DNA from: CBFIDE01 sp965661265
GTDB lineage: Bacteria; Bacteroidota; Bacteroidia; Flavobacteriales; Schleiferiaceae
NCBI GenBank assembly: GCA_965661265.1
Contig: CBFIDE010000002.1
Span: 62,001 to 126,000, forward strand
Direction of reading: 5' to 3'
DNA length: 64,000 nt
Shown piece after piece: positions 18,201 to 26,887 of this stretch. The notes below the pieces were generated by a model, which was not told the origin of the DNA, made no database searches, and saw nothing but the letters and a program-made list of their open reading frames with translations. The translations under genes and the position numbers were made by a program. Each line of letters starts with the position of its first letter. Position 1 is the stretch's first letter.

Positions 18201-18386
18201 ATGAAAATGAAAAATATTTTAGGAATTGGCTTAGTACTAGCATTAGTAATTTTAGCCTCTAGTACTGCAATGGCACAGCCAGGAAACCCAAATACTCCAG
18301 CTCCTTTTGGCTTCTTAGAGGCTTTAATGGCGGGTGGTGCAGCTATGGGAGTAAGACACTATAGAAAGAATAGAAAAAAGGCCTAA
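18201..18386 (+). CDS. Small exported protein with a CTERM-like (PID-CTERM-type) tail
   Basis: 61 residues, little more than a signal peptide (up to TAMAQ) and a C-terminal sorting-like tail: PFGFLEALMAGGAAMGVRHY then RKNRKK. The order of short Pro/Phe-rich motif, glycine-alanine hydrophobic helix and basic end is that of CTERM tails processed by exosortase-like enzymes, and resembles the Bacteroidota PID-CTERM class, although the Pro-Ile-Asp motif itself is not intact. It sits 20 bases after a T9SS cargo gene and before a strong terminator, so the two are probably one operon. The assignment rests on tail architecture only. Confidence 0.6.
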   Translation: MKMKNILGIGLVLALVILASSTAMAQPGNPNTPAPFGFLEALMAGGAAMGVRHYRKNRKKA

Positions 18387-18406
18387 GTCTAAGTTCTATT
18401 AATGAT

Positions 18407-18443
18407 AAAAAAGCCCAATGAATTCAATTCATTGGGCTTTTTT
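18407..18443. terminator. Bidirectional rho-independent terminator
   Basis: GCCCAATGAATT (18413-18424) and AATTCATTGGGC (18426-18437) are perfect complements, flanked by six A and six T. It separates the T9SS/CTERM pair on the plus strand from lspA on the minus strand and would serve both. Confidence 0.9.
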
Positions 18444-18473
18444 ATATTCTGTTTATTCTGCTAAAATAAGAAC

Positions 18474-19067
18474 CTATTTGCTTTTAAACACTTGCTTTTG
18501 ATAGATTAAAAGAAGGCCTACACCTGTGCTAATTGATACATCTGCAAGATTGAAAATAGGTCTAAAGAAGACAAAATAATCACCTCCCCAAAACGGAAGC
18601 CATTCAGGTAGATAACCTTTTACTAAAGGAAAGTAAAACATGTCCACTACCTCACCATAAAACCATCCTGCATAGCCTCCCTCAGCAGGCATAAAACTTG
18701 CAATTTGACCTAGGCTATCTCCAAATATGACTCCATAAAATAAAGAGTCTAATATGTTCCCGATTGCTCCAGCTAGAATTAAAGCAATGGCAACTTCTCC
18801 ACCTTTGCTCAGTTTTTCTTGGATAACTTTCTTTAACCAAAAGGCAATGAGACCTACTGTAAATACTCTGAAAAAGGTTAAGGCTAGCTTTCCATAGCTA
18901 CCACCAAATTCAAATCCAAAGGCCATTCCTGGGTTTTCTGTGAAGTGAATAATGAACCAATCTGCGATTCTAAACTCATCTCCTAAAGCCATATTGGTCT
19001 TAATCCAAATCTTTAAACATTGATCGGCTAGTAAAACCAATAAGACAATTAGTGCTGCTTTTTTCAA
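18474..19067 (-). CDS. lspA: Lipoprotein signal peptidase II
   Basis: LspA is the inner-membrane aspartic protease that removes signal peptides from prolipoproteins. The 197 residues contain four hydrophobic helices; the two catalytic aspartates lie in GEVVDMFYFPL and FNLADVSISTG, and the upstream IHFTENPGMAFG and GAIGNILDSL blocks are conserved. It starts five bases after the end of the DksA-like gene and follows ileS; this ileS-dksA-lspA order is common in Bacteroidota. Confidence 0.96.
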   Translation of the reverse strand: MKKAALIVLLVLLADQCLKIWIKTNMALGDEFRIADWFIIHFTENPGMAFGFEFGGSYGKLALTFFRVFTVGLIAFWLKKVIQEKLSKGGEVAIALILAGAIGNILDSLFYGVIFGDSLGQIASFMPAEGGYAGWFYGEVVDMFYFPLVKGYLPEWLPFWGGDYFVFFRPIFNLADVSISTGVGLLLIYQKQVFKSK

Positions 19068-19071
19068 ATCT

Positions 19072-19446
19072 TTATTGCTTGTTCTTAGCTTCTATGCTAA
19101 GTGTTGCATGAGGCACTAACTTTAGTCTTTCTTTAGAAATAAGCTTTCCAGTTTCTCTACATACTCCGTAAGTCTTGTTCTCAATTCTAAGAAGTGCATT
19201 CTTTAAATCTCTAATAAACTTCTCTTGACGAGCAGCGAGTTGACTGTTTGCCTCTTTATTCATAGTGTCAGACCCTTCTTCAAATGCTTTAAAGGTTGGA
19301 GAGGTGTCTTCAGTACCATTGCTTTTATCATTTGCAAAATTCTCAATCAATAAAGCTAAATCACCTTCTGCTACCTTGATTTTTGCAAGAATTAGATCTT
19401 TAAATTCTTGAAGGTCCTCGTCTGAGTATCTTATATTATTATACAT
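19072..19446 (-). CDS. TraR/DksA-family protein lacking the zinc-finger cysteines
   Basis: 124 residues with an N-terminal coiled-coil hairpin and a C-terminal DksA-like globular region, YGVCRETGKLISKERLKLVP. Classical TraR/DksA proteins bind zinc through two CxxC pairs; here only the first cysteine remains, as in many Bacteroidota members (recollection). A role at the RNA polymerase secondary channel is inferred from the family. Its own -7 box, TATATTTG at 19499-19506, lies between it and the ileS stop. Confidence 0.85.
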   Translation of the reverse strand: MYNNIRYSDEDLQEFKDLILAKIKVAEGDLALLIENFANDKSNGTEDTSPTFKAFEEGSDTMNKEANSQLAARQEKFIRDLKNALLRIENKTYGVCRETGKLISKERLKLVPHATLSIEAKNKQ

Positions 19447-19498
19447 TAGTTTGGTCTTTTATTTCTTGTCTTAAAGCAATGTAATATTGCTGTTTCTC

Positions 19499-19506
19499 CA
19501 AATATA
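19499..19506 (-). promoter_or_regulatory. -7 box of the DksA-like gene
   Basis: TATATTTG on the minus strand matches TAnnTTTG. It lies in the 67-base gap after ileS and 52 bases before the start codon, so dksA-lspA can be transcribed independently of ileS. Confidence 0.45.
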
Positions 19507-19513
19507 AATATTT

Positions 19514-22500
19514 CTATGAATTGATTTTACTTAATTTTATCTGACTCATTATATGATCAAATTCTATAGTTTGACCATCCACTACGTCTTCTTTCAATTC
19601 TAAATTCAAACAAAGGGTTTCGTCACAGATATAATCTTTAAAGCTTTCTACTGCTTCAGTTAAATCAGCTTGAGCTTGAATCTCAACACTAATTTTATCG
19701 GTTACTTCTAATCCGCTATCCTTTCTTAAATTCTGAATCCTATTGATTAACTCTCTAGCAATTCCTTCTTTCTGAAGATCTTCACTGATGTTTACATCCA
19801 TAGCAACAGTAATGCCACCTTCTGTGGCTACTAACCAACCTGGAATATCTTCTGTTAGGATCTCTACTTCTTCAAGAAGAACTTCTGCAGGATTGCCTTC
19901 TAAGTCAATAGTCCATTTCATTTCAGCCTCAAATTGGCTAATTTCCTCTTGGTTTAATTTAGACAAGCTAGCCGCTATTAGTTTCATCTTAGGACCGAAC
20001 TTAGGTCCAAGTTTTTTAAAGTCTGGCTTGATCTTTTTAACAAGGATTCCAGAAACATCTTTGAGCAGTTGTAGCTCTTTGATGTTTAATTCGCTCTTAA
20101 TGATCTCTTCTACTTCTTTAATATACTCCTCTGTTTCTGCTCTGAGAACAGGAATCATTATTTTCTGAAGTGGCTGTCTTACTTTAATGCCCTCTTTCTT
20201 CCTTAGAGCTAAGCCTAATGAGCTTATCTTCTGAGCCAATTGCATCCTGTTATTTAAGCTGATATCAATTCGTTCAGGCTTTAATTCGGGATAATAACTT
20301 AGGTGCACAGATTCATCATTTCCTATGTTTTGATACAACCAATCCGCAAAAAATGGTGCGATTGGGCTAATCAGTTGTGATAGGCTTTCTAAACATTCAA
20401 ATAGACTTTCATAGGCCATTTGCTTGTCTAAGTTCATTTCACCTTTCCAGAATCGTCTTCTACACAAACGTACATACCAATTACTCAATTCCTCATTTAC
20501 AAACTCCATAATAGACCTTGCTGCTTTAGTAGGCTCATAAGAGTTGAAACTTTCTTTTACACTAGCTTTAAGTACTTCTAGCCTGGATAGTATCCAACGA
20601 TCTAATTCAGGGCGATCCGCTAATGGGCTTGCCTTGCTTAAATCGGGTGTAAACCCATCAATATTAGCGTAAAGAGCAAAGAAACCATAGGTATTATACA
20701 AGGTGCCAAAGAATTTTCTTTGGATCTCTGCAATGCCGTCAAGATCAAACTTAAGGTTATCCCAAGGCTGGGCATTAGAAATCATATACCACCTTACAGC
20801 ATCCGCTCCATAGGTATCTAATGTGGTAAATGGATCAACTGCATTGCCCAAACGCTTGGACATTTTTTGACCGGTTTTATCCAATACAAGACCATTAGAG
20901 ACTACTGCTTTATAGGCTACTTTATCAAATGCCATAGAGGCAATAGCGTGCATAGTGTAGAACCAGCCTCTTGTTTGATCTACTCCTTCAGCTATAAAAT
21001 CTGCAGGATAACTAGCATCAAATATTTCTTGATTCTCAAATGGATAGTGCCATTGGGCATATGGCATAGAGCCGGAATCAAACCAAACATCAATCAAGTC
21101 TGATTCTCTTTTCATTAATTGACCTTTTGGAGACTCCAGAATAATGTCATCGACAATATGTCTGTGAAGGTCTATGGCATCATAATTCTCTTCCCCCATA
21201 TTACCCACTTCAAAATTAACTAGTGGGTGATTTTTCATTATTCCCTTTTCTACCGCATTGTCACAAGCCTCTTTAAGTTCCTGAACAGAGCCATACATAA
21301 CTTTCTCTGTTCCATCTTCTGTGCTCCATATTGGTAGTGGAATGCCCCAAAAACGAGATCTAGAAAGATTCCAATCATTGGCGTTTTCTAACCAATTCCC
21401 AAATCTTCCCTCGCCTGTTGCCTTTGGCTTCCAAAGTATTTCTTTATTTAATTCTACCATCCTATCTCTTTTGGCGCTCACTTGTACAAACCATGAGTCA
21501 AGAGGATAGTATAAAATTGGTTTATCTGTTCTCCAGCAATGTGGATAAGAGTGCACATACTTTTCTACTTTAAAAGCGCGATTCTCTTCTTTTAGTTTAA
21601 TGGCTATTTCAACGTCTATTGACTTTTCAGGAGCCTCACCATCATTATAGTATTCGCTCTTCACATATTTATGAGCAAACTCTCCCATATGTGAGGTAAA
21701 CCTACCTTGCAAGTCAACCAAAGGAACTGGATTGTCATTCTCGTCTAAAACTAGCATAGGCGGAACTCCAGCATCTTTAGCAACCTTGGCATCATCGGCT
21801 CCAAAAGTAGGTGCGGTATGCACGATACCTGTCCCGTCTTCTGTGGTTACAAAATCTCCAGAGATGATTCTAAAAGCTTGATCGGCATCTTCAAATGGTT
21901 GAGCATATTGCAATAATTGCTCATACTTCATATCTACTAAATCAGTGCCGACTCCTTTCCAAAGTAAAGACCAAGGAATCATTTTATCGCCTAGCTTATA
22001 ATCGCCGAAAGGCAAATTCTCAGCCTCAGCCTTAAAGTACTTGGCCATTAATGGCTTAGCCAAAACTACATTTATTGGATCTCCAGTATATTGATTAAAG
22101 GTTTTAACCAATACATAATCAATCTTAGGGCCTACTGTTAAAGCTGTGTTAGAAGGAAGTGTCCAAGGTGTTGTAGTCCATGCAATAAAGAAACACTCAT
22201 CCGATGCGCTAAGGCTAGAGCCTAGAACTTGTTCAAATTTATCATTTCTGATGGCCTTAAACTGAGCAATCATAGAAGTATCTTTCACTTCTCTATAAGT
22301 ACCTGGTTGATTCAGTTCATGAGTACTCAAACCGGTACCTGCTTTTGGCGAATAAGGCTGTACAGAGTAGCCTTTATAGATTAACTCTTTATTCCAAAGT
22401 TGCTTAAGGACCCACCATACAGACTCAATATACTTAGTTTTATAGGTAACATATGGGTCGTTCATATCTACCCAATAACCCATATCTTCAGTCAGCTTAT

Positions 22501-22900
22501 TCCATATATCGGTATAACGCATTACTGCTTTTCGGCAAGCATCATTATAGTCTGTGACACTGATTTTTTTACCGATATCTTCTTTTGTAATTCCTAGCTC
22601 TTTTTCAACACCTAGCTCAACAGGCAAGCCATGAGTATCCCAGCCAGCTTTTCTTTTTACCTGAAAGCCTTCCAAGGTTTTGAATCTGCAGAAAATATCT
22701 TTTATAGCTCTACCCATTACGTGGTGTATTCCAGGTAATCCATTGGCAGAAGGTGGCCCTTCATAAAAAGTAAACGTAGGCTTACCTTCACGCTCACTAA
22801 TGCTTTTTTCAAAGGTGTTATCCGCTTTCCAGCGATTTAAAACTTCTTTATGTATATCAGCTAAATCTAGCTGCTTGAATTCAGGATATTTTGATGCCAT
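19514..22900 (-). CDS. ileS: Isoleucyl-tRNA synthetase
   Basis: 1128-residue class I aminoacyl-tRNA synthetase charging tRNA-Ile. The HIGH-equivalent is in PPSANGLPGIHHVMG (about 50-63), the KMSKS loop is GQKMSKRLGNAVDP, and the editing (CP1) domain contains FFIAWTTTPWTLPSNTA and DGTGIVHTAPTFGADDA. The C-terminal anticodon-binding and extension regions make it the longer, eukaryote-like type usual in Bacteroidota, often linked to natural mupirocin tolerance (family knowledge, not shown here). A good ribosome-binding site (AAGGAG) lies 5 bases before the ATG. Confidence 0.97.
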   Translation of the reverse strand: MASKYPEFKQLDLADIHKEVLNRWKADNTFEKSISEREGKPTFTFYEGPPSANGLPGIHHVMGRAIKDIFCRFKTLEGFQVKRKAGWDTHGLPVELGVEKELGITKEDIGKKISVTDYNDACRKAVMRYTDIWNKLTEDMGYWVDMNDPYVTYKTKYIESVWWVLKQLWNKELIYKGYSVQPYSPKAGTGLSTHELNQPGTYREVKDTSMIAQFKAIRNDKFEQVLGSSLSASDECFFIAWTTTPWTLPSNTALTVGPKIDYVLVKTFNQYTGDPINVVLAKPLMAKYFKAEAENLPFGDYKLGDKMIPWSLLWKGVGTDLVDMKYEQLLQYAQPFEDADQAFRIISGDFVTTEDGTGIVHTAPTFGADDAKVAKDAGVPPMLVLDENDNPVPLVDLQGRFTSHMGEFAHKYVKSEYYNDGEAPEKSIDVEIAIKLKEENRAFKVEKYVHSYPHCWRTDKPILYYPLDSWFVQVSAKRDRMVELNKEILWKPKATGEGRFGNWLENANDWNLSRSRFWGIPLPIWSTEDGTEKVMYGSVQELKEACDNAVEKGIMKNHPLVNFEVGNMGEENYDAIDLHRHIVDDIILESPKGQLMKRESDLIDVWFDSGSMPYAQWHYPFENQEIFDASYPADFIAEGVDQTRGWFYTMHAIASMAFDKVAYKAVVSNGLVLDKTGQKMSKRLGNAVDPFTTLDTYGADAVRWYMISNAQPWDNLKFDLDGIAEIQRKFFGTLYNTYGFFALYANIDGFTPDLSKASPLADRPELDRWILSRLEVLKASVKESFNSYEPTKAARSIMEFVNEELSNWYVRLCRRRFWKGEMNLDKQMAYESLFECLESLSQLISPIAPFFADWLYQNIGNDESVHLSYYPELKPERIDISLNNRMQLAQKISSLGLALRKKEGIKVRQPLQKIMIPVLRAETEEYIKEVEEIIKSELNIKELQLLKDVSGILVKKIKPDFKKLGPKFGPKMKLIAASLSKLNQEEISQFEAEMKWTIDLEGNPAEVLLEEVEILTEDIPGWLVATEGGITVAMDVNISEDLQKEGIARELINRIQNLRKDSGLEVTDKISVEIQAQADLTEAVESFKDYICDETLCLNLELKEDVVDGQTIEFDHIMSQIKLSKINS

Positions 22901-22925
22901 CTAAGCTCCTTGTTTTTAAGAATTG

Positions 22926-22933
22926 CAAATTTA
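22926..22933 (-). promoter_or_regulatory. -7 box of ileS
   Basis: TAAATTTG on the minus strand matches TAnnTTTG and is 25 bases before the ileS ATG, with AAGGAG in between. Confidence 0.5.
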
Positions 22934-23031
22934 AGAATAATGCTTGGCTTTGAGGCTGTTGAATTAAGGAAGAGGGCAATTAGATATAAAGATTATCTTA
23001 AGTTCGCAGTATCAATTGAGATTTTAAAGAA

Positions 23032-24075
23032 ATGAGACTCTATTTAAGCCTATTTTTCTTGTTCTTCTTTTCTTTGTTTGGCCTTAAAGCCGATACACTT
23101 ACGGTAGGCGTACATCACGTTAGTCCATTCGTAAGAATCAGTCCAGATAGCATTCCGAGAGGATTGAGCATTGATTTTTGGAAGATGATTAGTGCTGATT
23201 TGGATTATAAAGTGAAGTATAAAATATATCCAGACCTTGAAAGTTTGATCTCAGGTATTGAGAATGAAGAAGTAGATCTTTCCATTAACCCTCTTACCAT
23301 TACGCCTGAAAGATTGAAAGTGATGAATTTCAGTCAACCTTATTTTATCTCGGGCACTTCATTTGCCATGAGAAAGGTTAATAGTTGGACTCAAGTAGTG
23401 CGCAATATATTTACATGGCAGTTCATTTCTGCAGTCAGTGGTTTGGCTGTAATTATTTGGATCTTTGGTTTTTTGGTTTGGTTAGCAGAAAGAAAGAAGA
23501 ATCCTGTTCACTTTAGAAAAGGTCATAAAGGTTTATGGGATGGATTTTGGTGGTCTGCAGTAACCATGACCACTGTAGGATATGGAGATAAAGCTCCTAA
23601 AACAAAGACAGGCAGGGTGCTTGCAATTATATGGATGTTTACCGCTATCGTTTTAATATCGGGTTTAACCGCAGGTATTGCTAGTTCTTTAACAGTCACA
23701 AATATAAACTCTGCAGTAGTCAGTGTTCATGATCTATCAAGACTTAAAGTGGCGACTATTAAAGGAAGCAGTGCTGAAGATTATCTAAATTTATTTGGAA
23801 TAGAGGCGGTAGAATATGCAAAGCCTTTTGATGCCTTAAAGGCAGTTCAGTCTAAACAGATAGATGTGTTTGTCTACGATCGCCTGATTATTGAGCATTT
23901 TGTCAAAAGATTTGAAATGAACAATCTCACGGTTCTTCCGCAAGATTTAAAAACGGACTATTTTGGATTTAGCCTTCCAAAATCAAGTTCATTTGCGGAC
24001 ACCATTAATCCCCTCATCTTAGAAAAGTGCAGATCTAATGACTGGCAAAGAGCTTTGCTAAATAATAAGAACTAA
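23032..24075 (+). CDS. Prokaryotic ionotropic glutamate-receptor-like potassium channel
   Basis: 347 residues in the order signal peptide (1-20), ligand-binding half S1 (about 22-118), membrane helix (about 130-152), pore loop, second helix (about 195-220), ligand-binding half S2 (about 228-347). The pore loop holds TVGYGD (181-186), the K+ selectivity filter. S1 carries LTITPERLKVMNFSQPYF, where Arg94 matches the residue that grips the ligand carboxylate; S2 has ATIKGSSAED and DVFVYDR, where Asp283 matches the amino-group ligand. This is the GluR0 layout: an amino-acid-gated K+ channel with a periplasmic solute-binding fold split by the pore. The ligand is not known. It ends overlapping the converging RidA gene by four bases. 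Confidence 0.92.
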   Translation: MRLYLSLFFLFFFSLFGLKADTLTVGVHHVSPFVRISPDSIPRGLSIDFWKMISADLDYKVKYKIYPDLESLISGIENEEVDLSINPLTITPERLKVMNFSQPYFISGTSFAMRKVNSWTQVVRNIFTWQFISAVSGLAVIIWIFGFLVWLAERKKNPVHFRKGHKGLWDGFWWSAVTMTTVGYGDKAPKTKTGRVLAIIWMFTAIVLISGLTAGIASSLTVTNINSAVVSVHDLSRLKVATIKGSSAEDYLNLFGIEAVEYAKPFDALKAVQSKQIDVFVYDRLIIEHFVKRFEMNNLTVLPQDLKTDYFGFSLPKSSSFADTINPLILEKCRSNDWQRALLNNKN

Positions 24076-24485
24076 ACGGTAGCAATACATTTAAGTTCAA
24101 TGGCTATAGGTGTAGGAAGCGCATTGATAGCTATAGTTGTTCTGCAAGGTTTAGGATCCATATCCTTAAAGTATTCAGCATAGATTTTATTAAATGCTTG
24201 AAAATCTCTTTTCATATCTACTAAGAAAACCTGAATGTCCACTAGCTTATCCCAACTACTATTATTCTCTTCTAGAATAGCCTTAACATTGGCAAAAACC
24301 GAATGCACTTGAGCCTCAAAGTCAAACTGAATAAAATTACCATTATGATCTAATTCTAAACCGGGTACTCCAGAATCATTGGCGTCAGAGCCTGCGATTC
24401 TTGGGCCAACGCCGCTTAAAAAAAGTATTTCTCCAACTCTTCTTGCTAATGGATATAAACCAACTGGCTTGGGTGCTTTTGACAT
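24072..24485 (-). CDS. RidA family protein, probable 2-aminomuconate deaminase
   Basis: 137-residue YjgF/RidA-fold protein. The start PKPVGLYPLARRVGEILFLS, the long insertion DANDSGVPGLELDHNGN and the end ALPTPIAIELKCIATV resemble the 2-aminomuconate deaminase branch rather than generic RidA imine deaminases. The C-terminal CRTTIAINALPTP includes the arginine that binds substrate carboxylate across the family. In the kynurenine route the enzyme would release ammonia from 2-aminomuconate. ACMSD, dioxygenase and ALDH candidates elsewhere in the window support this. It follows the antiporter gene by 14 bases. Generic RidA function remains possible. Confidence 0.75.
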   Translation of the reverse strand: MSKAPKPVGLYPLARRVGEILFLSGVGPRIAGSDANDSGVPGLELDHNGNFIQFDFEAQVHSVFANVKAILEENNSSWDKLVDIQVFLVDMKRDFQAFNKIYAEYFKDMDPKPCRTTIAINALPTPIAIELKCIATV

Positions 24486-24499
24486 AGTTTATTGAAATT

Positions 24500-26326
24500 T
24501 TATTCTTCTAACTGAGATTTAGGTGCTTCTAATGGAAGATAGGCCAATTTATCACCTTTTTGAAGGTTAGGCCAATCTCTTAAAATAAATTTAGGGTCTT
24601 CGTCTTTTCTGAGCAAGAATAAGGGAAGAATTCTATTGTAATTCTTTTTCAAGATTGCAGACTTCATGATTTCATCAGAACAGTCTTCAACTATTATTTC
24701 TTTATTGGATCTAGTTGCTTGAGTTAGCCTGAGGTAATCCACTTTACCCTCAAATAGCACAAACTTAGGAACCTCCAATGCCTTAGATTCTATTTCCTTC
24801 TTACTGCTGATTCTGAAGACATTATGCTCTTCAAACTCTGTTCTGAAAAGCTTTCCAGCTAGATTGTTTATTTCGTGGCTGGAAGTTAATGAAACTAGGC
24901 TACCTAAAATATTTAAGTCTAATTCATCCATAATAGAATCGGAAAGGATATTTCCTTCATATACTTCAAAACCAAGATCTCGAGCTTCTTTTATATTAGC
25001 TCTGGAGCTATCGGCTAATACTACAGGAACATTATAATCTTTTAAAAAAGAAGCAAGGAACCGACTGTTTTCATTAGCACCGGCAAACAAAACCCCTCTG
25101 GGTTCTTCTCTTTCTACTCCTAATAATTTAGCAATAGGTTTTGCTGTTCCTCCTTGCAGAACTACCGTTCCTACAATCATTAGGAAGGTTAGAGGTAAAA
25201 TCATTTCTGCCTGTTCAACACTAATGCCGGCAGGAGGATTTTGAGTTAGCTGCAAACTAAATAGAGAGGCAACGGCCGCTGCAACAATTCCTTTAGGACC
25301 AACCCAAGACATGAATAACTTTTCTTTAAAACTAAAGCCTTTTTTTATGGTGCTTAAGAATACTATTATGGGTCTGATAACAAGAATAACTACTAGAAAA
25401 AGGTAGATGCTTGGCCATCCTAGCTTTAAAACCTGCGCCATTTCTATTCTACTAGAAAGCAGAATAAACAATACTGAGATTAGAATAATACTTACATCTT
25501 CTTTAAAGCTGAGGATTTTTCGCATTTCCTCAATTTTAGAATTTGCCAATACAATTCCCATTATAGTTGCGGCCATTAAGCCTGCCTCTGGGTGGATAAG
25601 CTCACTGAAAGTAAAGGCAAAAATCACAAGACCCAGCGTAAATACATTATGAAGATAAACAGGTAATCTGTTTTTTAATAATACCCACCTTAAGAATAAG
25701 GCGGATAAAGTACCAATTAGGACACCAGTGGCTATGGTTATAATGAACTCTTGAAAAACCTCTACTGTAGATCTAGTTTCATAATGTCCAGATTGCACAA
25801 ATTCATAAGCCAATACAGCAATCAGAGCTCCAAAAGGATCAATAAGAATCCCTTCCCATTTAAGCACAGAATTAATTTTTTCTTTTGCTCTGACATTTCT
25901 TAAAATCGGAATGACAACGGTTGGACCGGATACAATGATAAGAGCTCCTAAAAGAAATGCTAATCGTATATCCATGTCTAAGAAGTAATGAGCGGCAAAC
26001 CCACCTCCTACTAAAGTTATAATAGGCCCTAAGATCAATAGGTTTCTAACGGTTCCTGCTTGGTGTTTTATTTCTGAAAACTTAAGTGTCAGCCCTCCCT
26101 CAAATAGAATCACACCAACAGAAATCGAAACAAAACTAAAAAGGAAATCTCCGCTAAATATAGAGTCTCCAGAGAATACAGGAGCGCCATCAGCGGTGAA
26201 AAAAGTCGAAAGAGGCCCAAAGGCTAGGCCAATTAATATCAAAGGAAGAATGGCCGGAACTTTGATTCTCCAGGCCAACCATTGAGCAAGAACGCTCAAA
26301 ACTAGTATGCTCGCTAATTCTATCAT
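24500..26326 (-). CDS. CPA-family cation:proton antiporter with C-terminal RCK-like domain
   Basis: 608 residues. The first 400 form 12-13 hydrophobic helices of the sodium/hydrogen exchanger family (start: ILVLSVLAQWLAWRIKVPAI; core: ILIDPFGALIAVLAYE and WVGPKGIVAAAVASLF, with the acidic pair expected for proton exchange). The last 200 residues begin with a Rossmann-like RCK/TrkA-N segment (GVLFAGANENSRFLASFLKD) whose glycine motif is degenerate. It probably exchanges Na+ or K+ for H+ in the inner membrane. It sits between an ArsN2-like acetyltransferase (6 bases before) and RidA (14 bases after) on one strand. Confidence 0.9.
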   Translation of the reverse strand: MIELASILVLSVLAQWLAWRIKVPAILPLILIGLAFGPLSTFFTADGAPVFSGDSIFSGDFLFSFVSISVGVILFEGGLTLKFSEIKHQAGTVRNLLILGPIITLVGGGFAAHYFLDMDIRLAFLLGALIIVSGPTVVIPILRNVRAKEKINSVLKWEGILIDPFGALIAVLAYEFVQSGHYETRSTVEVFQEFIITIATGVLIGTLSALFLRWVLLKNRLPVYLHNVFTLGLVIFAFTFSELIHPEAGLMAATIMGIVLANSKIEEMRKILSFKEDVSIILISVLFILLSSRIEMAQVLKLGWPSIYLFLVVILVIRPIIVFLSTIKKGFSFKEKLFMSWVGPKGIVAAAVASLFSLQLTQNPPAGISVEQAEMILPLTFLMIVGTVVLQGGTAKPIAKLLGVEREEPRGVLFAGANENSRFLASFLKDYNVPVVLADSSRANIKEARDLGFEVYEGNILSDSIMDELDLNILGSLVSLTSSHEINNLAGKLFRTEFEEHNVFRISSKKEIESKALEVPKFVLFEGKVDYLRLTQATRSNKEIIVEDCSDEIMKSAILKKNYNRILPLFLLRKDEDPKFILRDWPNLQKGDKLAYLPLEAPKSQLEE

Positions 26327-26332
26327 TCTAAA

Positions 26333-26767
26333 TTAAACTTTATAGTACATTAACCTTGCACTTTCTGTTTTAAAGCGCTTAAATTGACTAGAATACAAAA
26401 TTGATGGTGGTGCACTTTCCATTGGGACATACTTAAACCCAAAATCTTCAAAGAAGTTTTCCATACCATCATTCAAGAGATATATATGCTCTTTTTGAAA
26501 ATACTGTGTCATATCAATAGCGTATTGAACCAATACTTTAGAGTAATTATTTCCTTGCCAATCTTTATCAATAGCTAAAGATCGCAATAGAGCTGTGTTA
26601 AAGTAAAACTCTAAGCCAATAGTTCCTACAATTTTATTGTCTTCATGAATCCCGTAATAACGAGCATTCAGATTGTCCAAACCCTCCGCTACTAAATTAG
26701 ATTGCTGAAGAAACTCTTTTAGTTGAGGATCATGGACATTAATTTTTTCTATACAAACGGGCTTCAT
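26333..26767 (-). CDS. GNAT acetyltransferase resembling ArsN2
   Basis: 144-residue GNAT-fold protein. ALLRSLAIDKDWQGNNYSKV is the acetyl-CoA-binding strand-loop-helix, and the C-terminal sequence (HIYLLNDGMENFFEDFGFKY then APPSILYSSQFKRF) follows the pattern of the arsenic-resistance acetyltransferase ArsN2 (YLLT..A..FF..GF...R...P..I..S.EF). ArsN-type enzymes acetylate organoarsenical or phosphinothricin-like amines. It is 18 kb away from the ars operon and instead heads an operon with the antiporter and RidA, so arsenic function is only a suggestion. Confidence 0.65.
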   Translation of the reverse strand: MKPVCIEKINVHDPQLKEFLQQSNLVAEGLDNLNARYYGIHEDNKIVGTIGLEFYFNTALLRSLAIDKDWQGNNYSKVLVQYAIDMTQYFQKEHIYLLNDGMENFFEDFGFKYVPMESAPPSILYSSQFKRFKTESARLMYYKV

Positions 26768-26874
26768 AGTTCTTTATCTTACCTCGGTAATTTCCTAAAA
26801 GCATTTCAGCTATCAAAATAAAGTGGACACAATAATAATCTATACAAACATAATGATGATTATAGCGTTTACAA

Positions 26875-26882
26875 TAAATTTG
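26875..26882 (+). promoter_or_regulatory. -7 box almost touching the adenosyltransferase start
   Basis: TAAATTTG matches TAnnTTTG and ends five bases before the ATG at 26888. Transcription would begin at about the start codon, suggesting a leaderless mRNA. Confidence 0.4.
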
Positions 26883-26887
26883 CAACT

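Noticed and set aside
20867..21103. Plus-strand frame opposite ileS
   Set aside because: It is a shadow on the opposite strand of an obvious synthetase gene, without a ribosome-binding site or family match.
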